From: a virus
DNA length: 26,614 bases
IMG/VR virus record: IMGVR_UViG_3300033233_000147
Location: 1 to 26,614 of that record
Direction: 5' to 3' (one strand)
Part shown: positions 7,328 through 14,271 of the stretch, piece after piece
Numbering within the stretch: position 1 is the stretch's first letter
How the letters are laid out: the number at the start of each line of letters is the position of its first letter
Program-made: the position numbers and the translations under genes
Notes under the pieces: generated by a model
The model's input: only the letters and a program-made list of their open reading frames with translations
Database searches by the model: none
Told to the model about the DNA's origin: nothing

Positions 7328-8575
7328 TTAATTGCCTATCTGCAACGGATCGCCGCCATAGGTGTTTACCATCGTCATCCTGAACGGCATGGTCACGCCA
7401 GTCATTCCAGTCGGTGCCGACGCCGCGGCCAGAAGATTCAGATCCACCGGATGCTTCATCCTGCCTGCCTCGATCGGCAGATCCACGTTTGCATACATAG
7501 CGTTGGGACATTGGATCAGCAGACTCCGGCTGCCGGATCCCGTAAAGGTAAAATCCAGCTTCTTCGGCGTGTTGGCGTCCCAGTCAAGGAAATTTTGATT
7601 GCTGGTATACTTCGAAAACTCCAGCTTCATCTTTGCCTCGGGCAGGCCGTCGTTTGTCGGCTCGTCCACGTTGTTATACGAGGACCCCGAACCATAATCG
7701 CCCTTCATCTTCCGCTGGAAAGAAAGCTCCCAGGACTTCGGATTGATAATATCGCCGCTGCCGAGAGCTCCTCCGCTCTGGGTGTTCATCCTGATCACTC
7801 CCTGGGACATAAGCACCCTGTTTGCCGTCTCCCTGATCGTGACGGCAGCAAAGGTCACCAGTGTGTTTGTGGCTGAGTTTGTGACCTTGTCAAAGGCAAT
7901 GCACTTGAACGTAATTGTATTTGCCTTGCCGATTTCGCCCTTGATGGTCATGCCGATCGGCTTCAGTGATGCCATCTCCTCGATGTTGACCTTGTTATTA
8001 ATGCAGTAGGTCAAGAACAACCCGTCGATATTCGGGACAATGTCATACACGTGCGTTGTAAATGCGTTGCTGATTTCAAAGGTAGATGTTGCGTCCGGGG
8101 CTGTCCAGTTGCCGTCCGACGCATCAATCGTCAGTGTTGTGGCATCGTTGGAAAGTATTTTCCTGACCTGGCCGATCCCGGTGCCGGCCGTAATCTTTAC
8201 AAACTTCTCGGCGTATGCATTTACCGCCCATCCTGCAGCAGCTTTAACCAGTGTTGAGGTGCTGCCGCCTGTCGCAGTGCCTGCAACCGGTGCCGTATAG
8301 GCGACGCTGGATGATCCCAATAACGATGCAATCCAGAGATCAACCCCGTCGTATCTGAGATACTGCTGACTATCGCCCTCGGCCTTGATTTCAGCCGGGT
8401 CAGAGCTGGTCGGAAAGTAGCTGCCCAACGAATCGTCCACCATGCTGGCACGGTCCTTTTTCACCGTTGCCGGTAGTATCAATATGCCATGCCCGGCACC
8501 AAGGACTTTCGGCGTGCCCCAGACCAGGCCCTTGCGTACTCCTGCTGATAATTCTGCTCCTATTGCTACGGTCAT
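7328..8575 (-). CDS. Major tail tube protein
   Basis: This 415-residue protein is rich in Thr, Ser, Gly and Ala, with a strong alternating beta-strand character. It precedes the tail chaperones and tape measure, the conserved position of the tail tube gene in siphoviruses. It opens with MTVAIGAELSAGVRKGLVWG and closes with MPFRMTMVNTYGGDPLQIGN, consistent with an inner-tube beta-sandwich with extra surface domains; it is longer than a minimal tube protein. The ATG has GGAGG nine bases upstream. No tail sheath gene is present in the window, which supports a non-contractile tail despite the Mu-type head. Confidence 0.75.
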   Translation of the reverse strand: MTVAIGAELSAGVRKGLVWGTPKVLGAGHGILILPATVKKDRASMVDDSLGSYFPTSSDPAEIKAEGDSQQYLRYDGVDLWIASLLGSSSVAYTAPVAGTATGGSTSTLVKAAAGWAVNAYAEKFVKITAGTGIGQVRKILSNDATTLTIDASDGNWTAPDATSTFEISNAFTTHVYDIVPNIDGLFLTYCINNKVNIEEMASLKPIGMTIKGEIGKANTITFKCIAFDKVTNSATNTLVTFAAVTIRETANRVLMSQGVIRMNTQSGGALGSGDIINPKSWELSFQRKMKGDYGSGSSYNNVDEPTNDGLPEAKMKLEFSKYTSNQNFLDWDANTPKKLDFTFTGSGSRSLLIQCPNAMYANVDLPIEAGRMKHPVDLNLLAAASAPTGMTGVTMPFRMTMVNTYGGDPLQIGN

Positions 8576-8782
8576 CTAGTTATCCCTCCTTTTCTTTTTG
8601 GTGTCCGCAGGGGAAGTCCCCTCCGGTACCGGTTCCTCTGTTTCGATTGGCTCACCGGGCCGCGCAAAGATTTTTGGATCGAACTGTCCTGCCTCGATCT
8701 CGTACCCTTCGCCTTTTTTTAGGTCCAGTCCGCTTTTGTCGCACCTGCCGTTAATCCTTGCCACTGCAATCATCCTTGCCAT
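8576..8782 (-). CDS. Small hypothetical protein before the tail tube gene
   Basis: A 68-residue protein with a strong ribosome site (AAAGGAGG upstream of the ATG). It has a compact N-terminal half (MARMIAVARINGRCDKSG, GEGYEIEAGQFDPKIFA) and a Pro/Glu/Lys-rich tail ending KKKRRDN. Its stop directly abuts the tail tube start. In this position other phages carry small head-tail joining or decoration factors, but I see no diagnostic motif. Confidence 0.6.
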   Translation of the reverse strand: MARMIAVARINGRCDKSGLDLKKGEGYEIEAGQFDPKIFARPGEPIETEEPVPEGTSPADTKKKRRDN

Positions 8783-8799
8783 ACAGCCTCCTTTTTGGT

Positions 8800-9660
8800 T
8801 TATAGATCCCTGGTCGCAGTTATCTTCGTGACCAGATGGTTTACGTCCCTGGTATAGCTGACGCTGTATTTCGCGACCAGCCCCGTCACCTTGTCATGCA
8901 TCTGCGCATGTGTCCTGGAGTCGTACAGATACATGATTGAGGACATCTTCATGTTCTGGCCGTCATAGGTAAAGTCGTCCTCAACCTGATTTTCCTGGTT
9001 AAGTCCAAGGCCGCGCAGCAGCGTATCCTCAGACGCCGGGGAGGCGGGCAGCAGATCCGTCTTTGCCTTGATGGCGTTTATTGTGGTGCCCGTCGGCAGC
9101 GCGTCTACCGAGGCCTGTGACGCCGCTGTCATTGCCGCATTGTACGAGACCGAAAGCGAATACCCGCTTTTATCGGTAACGGAATTGACGGCGTACCCGG
9201 TTTTGTCGTTATTCGTCCCGACCGTGACCGGGCTGGTGACGCTGCCTACGCTGCCGGTGACGGACGCAACCGCCCCGCCGGCATAGGTTGACCGCGAGGT
9301 CACTGCCGCGTCTATCCTTGTTTCAAACGGTTCCCAGACGTACATCCAGTACCAGGTGTCGCTGCCCTTTGTGCAATAGCACCAGGCACGGTATTCGAGC
9401 GTGGAGTCAAGGGTCCCCGTGTACGAATAGACATATTCGGACTTCCCGTGCGCCGACGGGTCCGCGATCTCGGTCATTGCGCCGGTACCCAGAGTCAGCA
9501 CTGTTGTAGGCGTAACCCCGCTGAGGCTCACGACATTCACCCCGCAGGAGGCACCTGACGCCACGCCAGGGCAGCTGATCAGTTTTGCTGCCTCCCCGCT
9601 GCGCAAGTCCGCAAACTGGCAAGCAATCAGACACAGTGCGATGAGAATCAGCCGCCTCAC
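8800..9660 (-). CDS. Secreted phage structural or host-interaction protein with signal peptide
   Basis: A 286-residue protein beginning with a clear signal peptide: basic MRRLILIALCLIACQF, then a polar stretch ending in EAA. The mature N-terminal half has paired cysteines and many aromatic residues. A central region (GGAVASVTGSVGSVTSPVTV, then NNDKTGYAVNS) matches the repetitive linkers common in phage tail fibre and appendage proteins. The C-terminal part (YLYDSRTHAQMHDKVTG, ending TKITATRDL) looks like a fibre-end domain. The GTG start overlaps the previous stop as GTGA. A cytoplasmically assembled virion would not normally need a Sec signal, so location and role are open. Confidence 0.6.
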   Translation of the reverse strand: MRRLILIALCLIACQFADLRSGEAAKLISCPGVASGASCGVNVVSLSGVTPTTVLTLGTGAMTEIADPSAHGKSEYVYSYTGTLDSTLEYRAWCYCTKGSDTWYWMYVWEPFETRIDAAVTSRSTYAGGAVASVTGSVGSVTSPVTVGTNNDKTGYAVNSVTDKSGYSLSVSYNAAMTAASQASVDALPTGTTINAIKAKTDLLPASPASEDTLLRGLGLNQENQVEDDFTYDGQNMKMSSIMYLYDSRTHAQMHDKVTGLVAKYSVSYTRDVNHLVTKITATRDL

Positions 9661-9929
9661 TGTATCACCACCGCGCCCTTTATAGTTACGGTACCGTCCG
9701 CTGCGATTGAGGCCACAACATCCCCCGAGCTGTTCTTGATCTGCAGTTTTACCGTTGATGCCGCCTCGGTCGGGCCCTGATTTATCGTGAGAACGGCCCC
9801 GTCAGTAGAGGTCTGCAACTTATACAGGATCTCGCCCTGGGTATCTGTCTGGACGCTTTCAATTCCTGCGATGGCAATAGAGCAGACGGCTGCCAGGATC
9901 AGAGCGACAAGCAAAACTTTTAATCTCAT
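9657..9929 (-). CDS. Small secreted beta-rich protein
   Basis: A 90-residue protein with a typical signal peptide (MRLKVLLVALILAAVCSIAI, then an A-G cut region). About 65 mature residues follow, including a simple beta-hairpin repeat (VKLQIKNSSGDVVASIAADG, then TVTIKG). That ending resembles the short coiled or beta repeats that trimerise in tail appendage stalks. It is coupled to both neighbours by overlapping start and stop codons. No known family is recognised. Confidence 0.6.
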   Translation of the reverse strand: MRLKVLLVALILAAVCSIAIAGIESVQTDTQGEILYKLQTSTDGAVLTINQGPTEAASTVKLQIKNSSGDVVASIAADGTVTIKGAVVIQ

Positions 9930-10135
9930 TTGAGGCCCCCTGTTTTGGTTGTTGCAAAGGTTTTAAAGCGCACGAAGGTGGACGCACCGCTTGTTATCGT
10001 CGACACCGGAAAAGAGTTCCGCACAGGCATGACACCGGCATAGTAATTCAGCCATGCAGGCTGCGTGGGCTGGCTATCAGCAAAAGCAACTCCGGTCATC
10101 AGAATCAAAAAAATCAGGGTCACAAGTTTCTTCAC
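9926..10135 (-). CDS. Small secreted protein
   Basis: A GTG at 10135 follows GGAGG at nine bases and gives a 69-residue protein starting MKKLVTLIFLILMTGVAFA, a textbook Sec signal peptide with an AFA cleavage site. The mature part is about 50 residues, rich in Thr/Ser/Phe (PVSTITSGASTFVRFKTFAT). A longer frame with an ATG at 10144 overlapping the previous stop is possible, but its ribosome site would be too close. It is the first of three consecutive genes with signal peptides. Function unknown. Confidence 0.55.
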   Translation of the reverse strand: MKKLVTLIFLILMTGVAFADSQPTQPAWLNYYAGVMPVRNSFPVSTITSGASTFVRFKTFATTKTGGLK

Positions 10136-10140
10136 GGCGA

Positions 10141-10596
10141 TCATCCTCCCGCGTATTGACAATCAAAGTTGGTTTGAAATTCGACACCGTAAACGGCCCG
10201 GCTGTCGTCTATGTACACAAGGCTGACGCGTGTCAGTGTTAGTTTCTCTATTTCAAGCCCCAAGGTTCTGTTCGTGAGAACCTGCAGGATATCCTTTACG
10301 ATTTTATATGCGTCTTTTTTTGCATCATCCCGAGACCGCGCATTTTCAGCCGCCGCGAGGATCCGGAACTGGGGCTGGAAGTTATAGTTAAGCTCATCCT
10401 GTTTTTCAGCGGGCATATCCCCCAGGATGGCAAACACTGCAGGGAAACTCACGGCCATTCTCTGCAGGTCCTCCTCGGAAAATCCCTGGCCGGCATAGTG
10501 CTCACACGTGGCGATGTATGTCATATCGGGCGCGCCCTGGAGGGTCGGGGTCTGCAGTTCCTCAAGAATCTTGTTTTCAACGTCTTCGAAGTCCAT
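10141..10596 (-). CDS. Mu gp37-like neck protein (DUF1834)
   Basis: This 151-residue protein has the features of the Mu gp37/DUF1834 family: an N-terminal MDFEDVENKILEELQTP-like helix, a central stretch about partial-order conditions and resampling (FPAVFAILGD), an alpha/beta part with KKDAYKIVKDILQVLTNR, and a beta-strand ending (VYGVEFQTNFDCQY). Family members usually follow gp36 (DUF1320) and are thought to be head-tail joining or tail-end proteins. Here about 3.7 kb containing the retroelement separates it from the gp36-like gene. The start has GGAGGAG upstream. Confidence 0.7.
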   Translation of the reverse strand: MDFEDVENKILEELQTPTLQGAPDMTYIATCEHYAGQGFSEEDLQRMAVSFPAVFAILGDMPAEKQDELNYNFQPQFRILAAAENARSRDDAKKDAYKIVKDILQVLTNRTLGLEIEKLTLTRVSLVYIDDSRAVYGVEFQTNFDCQYAGG

Positions 10597-10608
10597 GCCA
10601 TCTCCTCC

Positions 10609-10728
10609 TTAATTTACCCCTGCCAGCGCGAACACCAGCAGGATGCAACCCATTGCTACCGTGAACAGCACTGCGTAATAGACCACTATTTTCAGCCCGC
10701 CCTCCCAGTTAGGGAAATCTATATGCAT
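10609..10728 (-). CDS. Tiny single-pass membrane protein
   Basis: An ATG at 10728 with a perfect ribosome site (AAAGGAGG, five bases before) opens a 39-residue frame: a short polar start (MHIDFPNWEGG), then one long hydrophobic segment (IVVYYAVLFTVAMGCILLVF) and ALAGVN. The stop lies 12 bases before the next ATG. The size and single transmembrane helix suggest a small inner-membrane peptide. Tiny proteins like this are often missed; the ribosome site and tight spacing are the main evidence that it is real. Confidence 0.65.
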   Translation of the reverse strand: MHIDFPNWEGGLKIVVYYAVLFTVAMGCILLVFALAGVN

Positions 10729-10738
10729 AGGGCCTCCT

Positions 10739-11053
10739 TTATGAAAACGTGTAGTACCTGTCGATCTTTTTGATCGTTGTCAGGAATGGAACTTCGGCCT
10801 GGTACCTGTGTATTTGGTCCGACAGGATGACTGAGCCGGTAAAAAGGATATACGTGCGGCCGTCGACCTGGAATTGCAGGGTCAGGCACTGGGCCTTATC
10901 GTCCTGCTTTTCCTGTTTGAATCGACTGGTGCGGATCTTCAGGCCGGTTATTAATATCTCCCGGTTCAGTACATCGTCTATGCGCATCTTAGCGCCATCG
11001 AGCGGCAGATTCTCTTTGTCGGCAAAGTCGCTGAAGCGCTTGACGTTATCCAC
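10739..11053 (-). CDS. Small protein coupled to the DGR reverse transcriptase
   Basis: A GTG at 11053 with GGAGG seven bases upstream overlaps the last eight bases of the reverse transcriptase gene and gives 104 residues. The protein is beta-rich: RIDDVLNREILITGLKI, a polar loop, LTLQFQVDGRTYILFTGS, then PFLTTIKKIDRYYTFS at the end. This pattern is reminiscent of small OB-like phage proteins, but I cannot name a family. It does not look like Avd, the helical-bundle accessory factor of many DGRs. Its tight coupling to the reverse transcriptase makes it a candidate accessory factor. That is inference from position. Confidence 0.65.
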   Translation of the reverse strand: MDNVKRFSDFADKENLPLDGAKMRIDDVLNREILITGLKIRTSRFKQEKQDDKAQCLTLQFQVDGRTYILFTGSVILSDQIHRYQAEVPFLTTIKKIDRYYTFS

Positions 11054-12053
11054 GGCAGGCCTCCAGCGTCTGGTCGATATCAAGGGACAATGCCAGGTTA
11101 TGGGTGTTCGCCCACTTCAGCCAGCCCTTCATGGCTGCTACTGATGATCGCACCTGGTCGGCTGACAGACGGCCCGCGGCCAGGAGATACGGCAGCATCT
11201 TCAGTCGTCGCTTCATGCGGATCGCGGTGCTCTTGCGCAGCAACAGATAGCCGTGAAAGTGCTTGTACCCGAGGAAGTCCAGTCCCTGGGAAACAGGGAA
11301 CAGCTCGCACTTGCTGAGGGTAAACTTCAAGTGAACAGCCAGATATTCTTTGATTGCAATCGCTTTTTCGCGCAGCCAGCGTTTGTCGTTATGGAAGAGT
11401 ACAAAGTCGTCGCAGTAGCGGATGTAATTCCGAACCTTATGCTGGTGCTTCAGGTACTGGTCCAGCTCGTTCATATAGAGATTCCCGAACCACTGGCTGG
11501 TATAGTTGCCGATCGGCACGTTCTTGCCGTCCTGGACGCTGTAGATGATGTCTTCAAGCAGTCTTAACGTCTCAGGGCATTTAATCTTGCGCTTGACGAT
11601 GGCGAACAGCACGTCATGATCCACCGAGGGGTAAAACTTGGATATATCGCACTTCAAGACGTATTTGTTCGAGCGCAGGAACTCCATGGCTCGGCGGCTG
11701 CCGGCGTGGATCCCTTTGCCCTTGATGCAGGCGTATGAATCAGCTATGAACAGCCTGCTCCAGATCGGCTCCAGCACATTCATGATGGCGTGCTGCACTA
11801 TCCGGTCAGGGGCGAACGGCAGGATAAAGATCGTGCGCTTTTTTGGCTCGGTTATCTCTTTGGTCCTATACGGTGATGTATGGAACTGGCCGGAGAGCAG
11901 TGTTTGCTGTATGGCCTGCAGATTGTCCTCGACGTTTAAGGCAAAGGCCTTGATATCGCGCTGCCAGTTTTTCCCCTTGCTGGCGTTGCGATAGGCCAGA
12001 CGGAGGTTATCCATGCTGGTGATCTGTTCAAAGAGGTTGCCGTGTCTTTTCAT
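11046..12053 (-). CDS. Diversity-generating retroelement reverse transcriptase
   Basis: A 335-residue reverse transcriptase of the DGR class. It would copy the template-repeat RNA into cDNA with errors at adenines. Visible motifs in order are KKRTIFILPFAPDRIVQHAI (71-90), the first catalytic Asp in CDISKFYPSVDHD (Asp136), IGNYTSQWFGN (181-191), which is the DGR-type motif, and the active site YCDD (213-216). SKCELFPVSQGLDFLGYK follows (247-264). Length and the absence of maturase or endonuclease domains separate it from group II intron enzymes. All catalytic residues are present, so it should be active. The ATG lies 118 bases past the template repeat; its ribosome site is unusual and is described separately. 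Confidence 0.95.
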   Translation of the reverse strand: MKRHGNLFEQITSMDNLRLAYRNASKGKNWQRDIKAFALNVEDNLQAIQQTLLSGQFHTSPYRTKEITEPKKRTIFILPFAPDRIVQHAIMNVLEPIWSRLFIADSYACIKGKGIHAGSRRAMEFLRSNKYVLKCDISKFYPSVDHDVLFAIVKRKIKCPETLRLLEDIIYSVQDGKNVPIGNYTSQWFGNLYMNELDQYLKHQHKVRNYIRYCDDFVLFHNDKRWLREKAIAIKEYLAVHLKFTLSKCELFPVSQGLDFLGYKHFHGYLLLRKSTAIRMKRRLKMLPYLLAAGRLSADQVRSSVAAMKGWLKWANTHNLALSLDIDQTLEACRG

Positions 12054-12060
12054 GATAATT

Positions 12061-12105
12061 GAGGCAGGTGACGTTCGCCGGGGCTACTGACCACCTGCCT
12101 CCTCC
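12061..12105 (-). promoter_or_regulatory. Hairpin between the ribosome site and the RT start codon
   Basis: In the transcript, a GGAGGA at 12105-12100 overlaps the foot of a perfect 10-base stem (12092-12101 with 12061-12070; 21-base loop). The reverse transcriptase ATG follows seven bases after the stem. Without folding, the ribosome site is more than 40 bases from the ATG; with the stem looped out, GGAG would sit about seven bases away. The same stem lies in the spacer between TR and RT, a region that in BPP-1 is part of the structured template RNA. Either role is inferred. Confidence 0.5.
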
Positions 12106-12170
12106 GTAATGCATTCTGCCTTTCGGCAAGGCCAACAGATCCAGCCAGGAGTTTAACTCGACACCCTGTA

Positions 12171-12284
12171 TCCGCAGCGAAGCGCCTGCCGATATTCGTA
12201 TTCGTATTCCAGCGATAGTTATTCGCATTCCGGCCACGGGAACCGCAATTCGTCCCGTTATTCCAATTTAAGCCGGCAAGCAGC
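12171..12284 (-). repeat. DGR template repeat (TR)
   Basis: This 114-base non-coding copy matches the variable repeat at 12361-12474 in 102 of 114 positions. On the minus strand it reads as a run of Asn codons (AAY) at the places where the target protein varies. TR has 28 adenines on the sense strand; 12 are changed in VR (7 to G, 4 to C, 1 to T). None of the 86 other bases differs. It lies between the target gene and the reverse transcriptase. Confidence 0.97.
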
Positions 12285-12350
12285 CCCTGATCTGTCAGCC
12301 CAAACAAAAGCGCTGCGCGCCCCGTTTTCTTTTTCCGCGCCCGTGCCACG

Positions 12351-13865
12351 TTATACTGGCTCCGCAGCGAAGCGCCCGCCGATATCCGTAGTCGCAGCCC
12401 AGCGATAGCTATTCGCAGTCCGGCCACGGGAACCGCAATTCGTCCCGCTAGCCCAATATAAGCCGGCAAGCAGCTTCACATCACCGTTTGTGCCCTGCCT
12501 GTATATAGAGCCTTTAGCCCCCGGAAGGTCATAATATGCAAAACCCTGGCTGTTAAGAGCGAGGTCCAGAGACTGATCAACGCCGCTTGCGTTATTGGCC
12601 TCGAGGCGGTTATCAGCTCCGTCATCGTAATACAGAGCTACGCCCAGGCTGTTCGCTGTGGCGGAATGCTTGACCTGCAGCATATAGGCGGGGTTATTAG
12701 TCAGGATAAAAACGTCCTTTGCAAATGCGGTGTTATTAACCAGCAGTCGTGCAGGCTGTGTGGCGTCGTCGTCGAAATACACGGGCAGTCCGCCCGTGGC
12801 AGCTGCGGCATCGTGCTTGATGTTGACCTTGTAGTTTGCGGGACCCACGAACTTATCGGCAGTCGCAGCGGCCATGTTGCAGCAGAGGTATGGCACCGCG
12901 CCGTCCCACTTCATATATATCGGATTGCCCCCGGGTACTGCAGCGCGGGTTACGGTAAAGGTGAGTGCTGCCGCCTGGACTGATCCATCAGGATCGCAGC
13001 GGAAGCCCTGCTCGTCCAGCCACTGGTGCATGGCTCCGCAGGCATCCTCCACACCGAAATTGCTGATCATGCGACGACTGGCAGTGTCTACATGCCCGCC
13101 GGTGGTGACGGGATCAGCGCTGCCGAAAATGTTGGTCTCCTCGTTCGACCCTGCAGCCATCCGCTGGAATTCATAGTCACGGAGGAGACGTTTTTTGACG
13201 GCAGCCCCATCGTCCACAAAACTCATCCAATCGCGGGTGTCGCTGATTGTGGCGTTGAATACTGAGGCTGTGGCGGCTCCGGTGCCGGATGCAAGGTATA
13301 TATCTACCCATTTGCCGATTTCATCGACATAGACCATACCAGCAGGAGTTGCCTCACGAGGCTTGTGTTTGAGATCCCAGATAGAGGCGGGGAGAATATC
13401 GCCGGTGAGGAAACCGGTCAGTGTATGCCCGGCGATCGTACCGACTGACAGGCATAAGCAGTGGAAGCCGGCAATCTTGCGGGAGGTGCTGGCCGTGTAG
13501 CCTGCGGGGGCGGTGCTATTTGCCGAAATGAGGATCTTCGGAGCTGCGCCTGTCTGCTGACAGGCGTAGATATAAAAGTCCTTGCCGGCCCGCGTTGCGG
13601 CTACCGTGTAGTCCACAGCAATCGAATCCCAGTTGGCGGCGAGTGACAGATCAAGGGTCTGTTGAGATTCCAGGACAAAACCCCGTTCGGCTATGTTTAC
13701 GGTCAGGCGGTTAGGGCTTAATGCCGAATATCTGTCGGCTGCGACAGCAGATCCCTTTAGACTCCACTTCTCGGACCGTTCGTAATGCGCAGGCAGCGCC
13801 GCTACCAGCGCGGCAAATGACTGCCCGCCATCAGCTTTGTGCCATCCTGACTTTTCGCCGGCCAT
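12351..13865 (-). CDS. DGR target protein with C-type lectin fold, likely receptor-binding
   Basis: This 504-residue protein ends in the variable repeat. The C-type-lectin signature of DGR targets is visible: SRRMISNFGVEDACGAMHQW (264-282), then KGSIYRQG (451-458) and the hypervariable LLAGLYWASGTNCGSRGR region. Unlike compact family members, about 150 residues lie between these two parts; they contain a tandem pair of related segments (YKVNIKHDAAAATGGLPVYF and YMLQVKHSATANSLGVALYY). Residues 1 to 250 form one or more N-terminal beta-rich domains, probably for virion attachment. No signal peptide is present. The ATG lies one base after the previous stop, with GAGGTG upstream. Its likely role is binding a variable ligand on the host surface, like Mtd of phage BPP-1. 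Confidence 0.9.
   Translation of the reverse strand: MAGEKSGWHKADGGQSFAALVAALPAHYERSEKWSLKGSAVAADRYSALSPNRLTVNIAERGFVLESQQTLDLSLAANWDSIAVDYTVAATRAGKDFYIYACQQTGAAPKILISANSTAPAGYTASTSRKIAGFHCLCLSVGTIAGHTLTGFLTGDILPASIWDLKHKPREATPAGMVYVDEIGKWVDIYLASGTGAATASVFNATISDTRDWMSFVDDGAAVKKRLLRDYEFQRMAAGSNEETNIFGSADPVTTGGHVDTASRRMISNFGVEDACGAMHQWLDEQGFRCDPDGSVQAAALTFTVTRAAVPGGNPIYMKWDGAVPYLCCNMAAATADKFVGPANYKVNIKHDAAAATGGLPVYFDDDATQPARLLVNNTAFAKDVFILTNNPAYMLQVKHSATANSLGVALYYDDGADNRLEANNASGVDQSLDLALNSQGFAYYDLPGAKGSIYRQGTNGDVKLLAGLYWASGTNCGSRGRTANSYRWAATTDIGGRFAAEPV
12361..12474 (-). repeat. DGR variable repeat (VR) at the 3' end of the target gene
   Basis: VR encodes residues 464 to 502 of the target protein. 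Ten residues differ from the TR translation: Asn470Tyr, Asn472Ala, Asn473Ser, Asn483Thr, Asn486Ser, Asn490Ala, Thr491Ala, Asn492Thr, Asn494Asp and Arg497Gly. The last 16 bases (12361-12376) are GC-rich and identical to TR, which fits the initiation-of-mutagenic-homing end. The stop codon follows two codons later. Confidence 0.97.
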
Positions 13866-13866
13866 G

Positions 13867-14271
13867 TCAGTTGCACCTCAGCTTGATGCTCGCAACAGTG
13901 CCCGAGGTGATCGTGCTGGTCACATATATTCGGGAGCTGTTGCCCGCGAACTCGTATTTCAGCGTCTCAGCCGTGGCCGATGCGATTCCGACTCCGTCGA
14001 TCTGGGAGACGACCTGCCCGTCGTCGTTGATTGTGAAGGTAATACTGACGGTCGCGCCGGAGGTGGTGAGGATAAGCGCCTTCGGCCCGGTACAGTACTG
14101 CACGTTCACAGCTGTATCGCTGGCCCCGGTAACTGTCTGACTGGTGGCCAGAGTCCATTCATATGCCGTGCCTTTGCCCGCTGGGTTTACGTCCCTGGGC
14201 TCGACATCAGCAGCAAAAGCTGCAGACGCCGTAAGTATCAAAGCCAAAATTATCAGCTGTATTGTCTTCAT
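13867..14271 (-). CDS. Secreted protein upstream of the DGR target
   Basis: A 134-residue protein with a clear Sec signal peptide (MKTIQLIILALILTASAAFA, cut after AFA). The mature part of about 114 residues is rich in Thr, Ser, Val and Ala with alternating strand pattern (ALILTTSGATVSITFTINDD, and RIYVTSTITSGTVASIKLRC). This composition is like head decoration or tail-ornament domains. It lies one base from the target gene, so the two are probably co-translated and may act together. I do not recognise a family. Confidence 0.65.
   Translation of the reverse strand: MKTIQLIILALILTASAAFAADVEPRDVNPAGKGTAYEWTLATSQTVTGASDTAVNVQYCTGPKALILTTSGATVSITFTINDDGQVVSQIDGVGIASATAETLKYEFAGNSSRIYVTSTITSGTVASIKLRCN

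Larger units (their letters stand above)
12054..12300 (-). ncRNA. Probable DGR template RNA (TR plus spacer)
   Basis: By analogy with the studied Bordetella phage DGR, an RNA covering TR and the spacer up to the reverse transcriptase gene serves as template and primer for mutagenic cDNA synthesis. Here the spacer is 117 bases and holds the strong hairpin at 12061-12101. Exact RNA ends and any dedicated promoter cannot be read from the sequence; the boundaries given are approximate. Confidence 0.6.

Noticed and set aside
11046-12053. Retron or group II intron reverse transcriptase
   Set aside because: No msr/msd structure, no maturase or endonuclease domain, and a matching TR/VR pair lies beside it.
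12285-12360. Cruciform or hairpin after VR as seen in BPP-1
   Set aside because: The region is GC-rich with short self-complementary words, but I could not find a convincing stem of eight or more bases.
12050-12469. A 139-codon open frame on the minus strand running through VR and TR
   Set aside because: It reads VR in a different frame from the target gene, then TR in the target frame. It has no good ribosome site and covers a known non-coding template. It is open because of the repeats.
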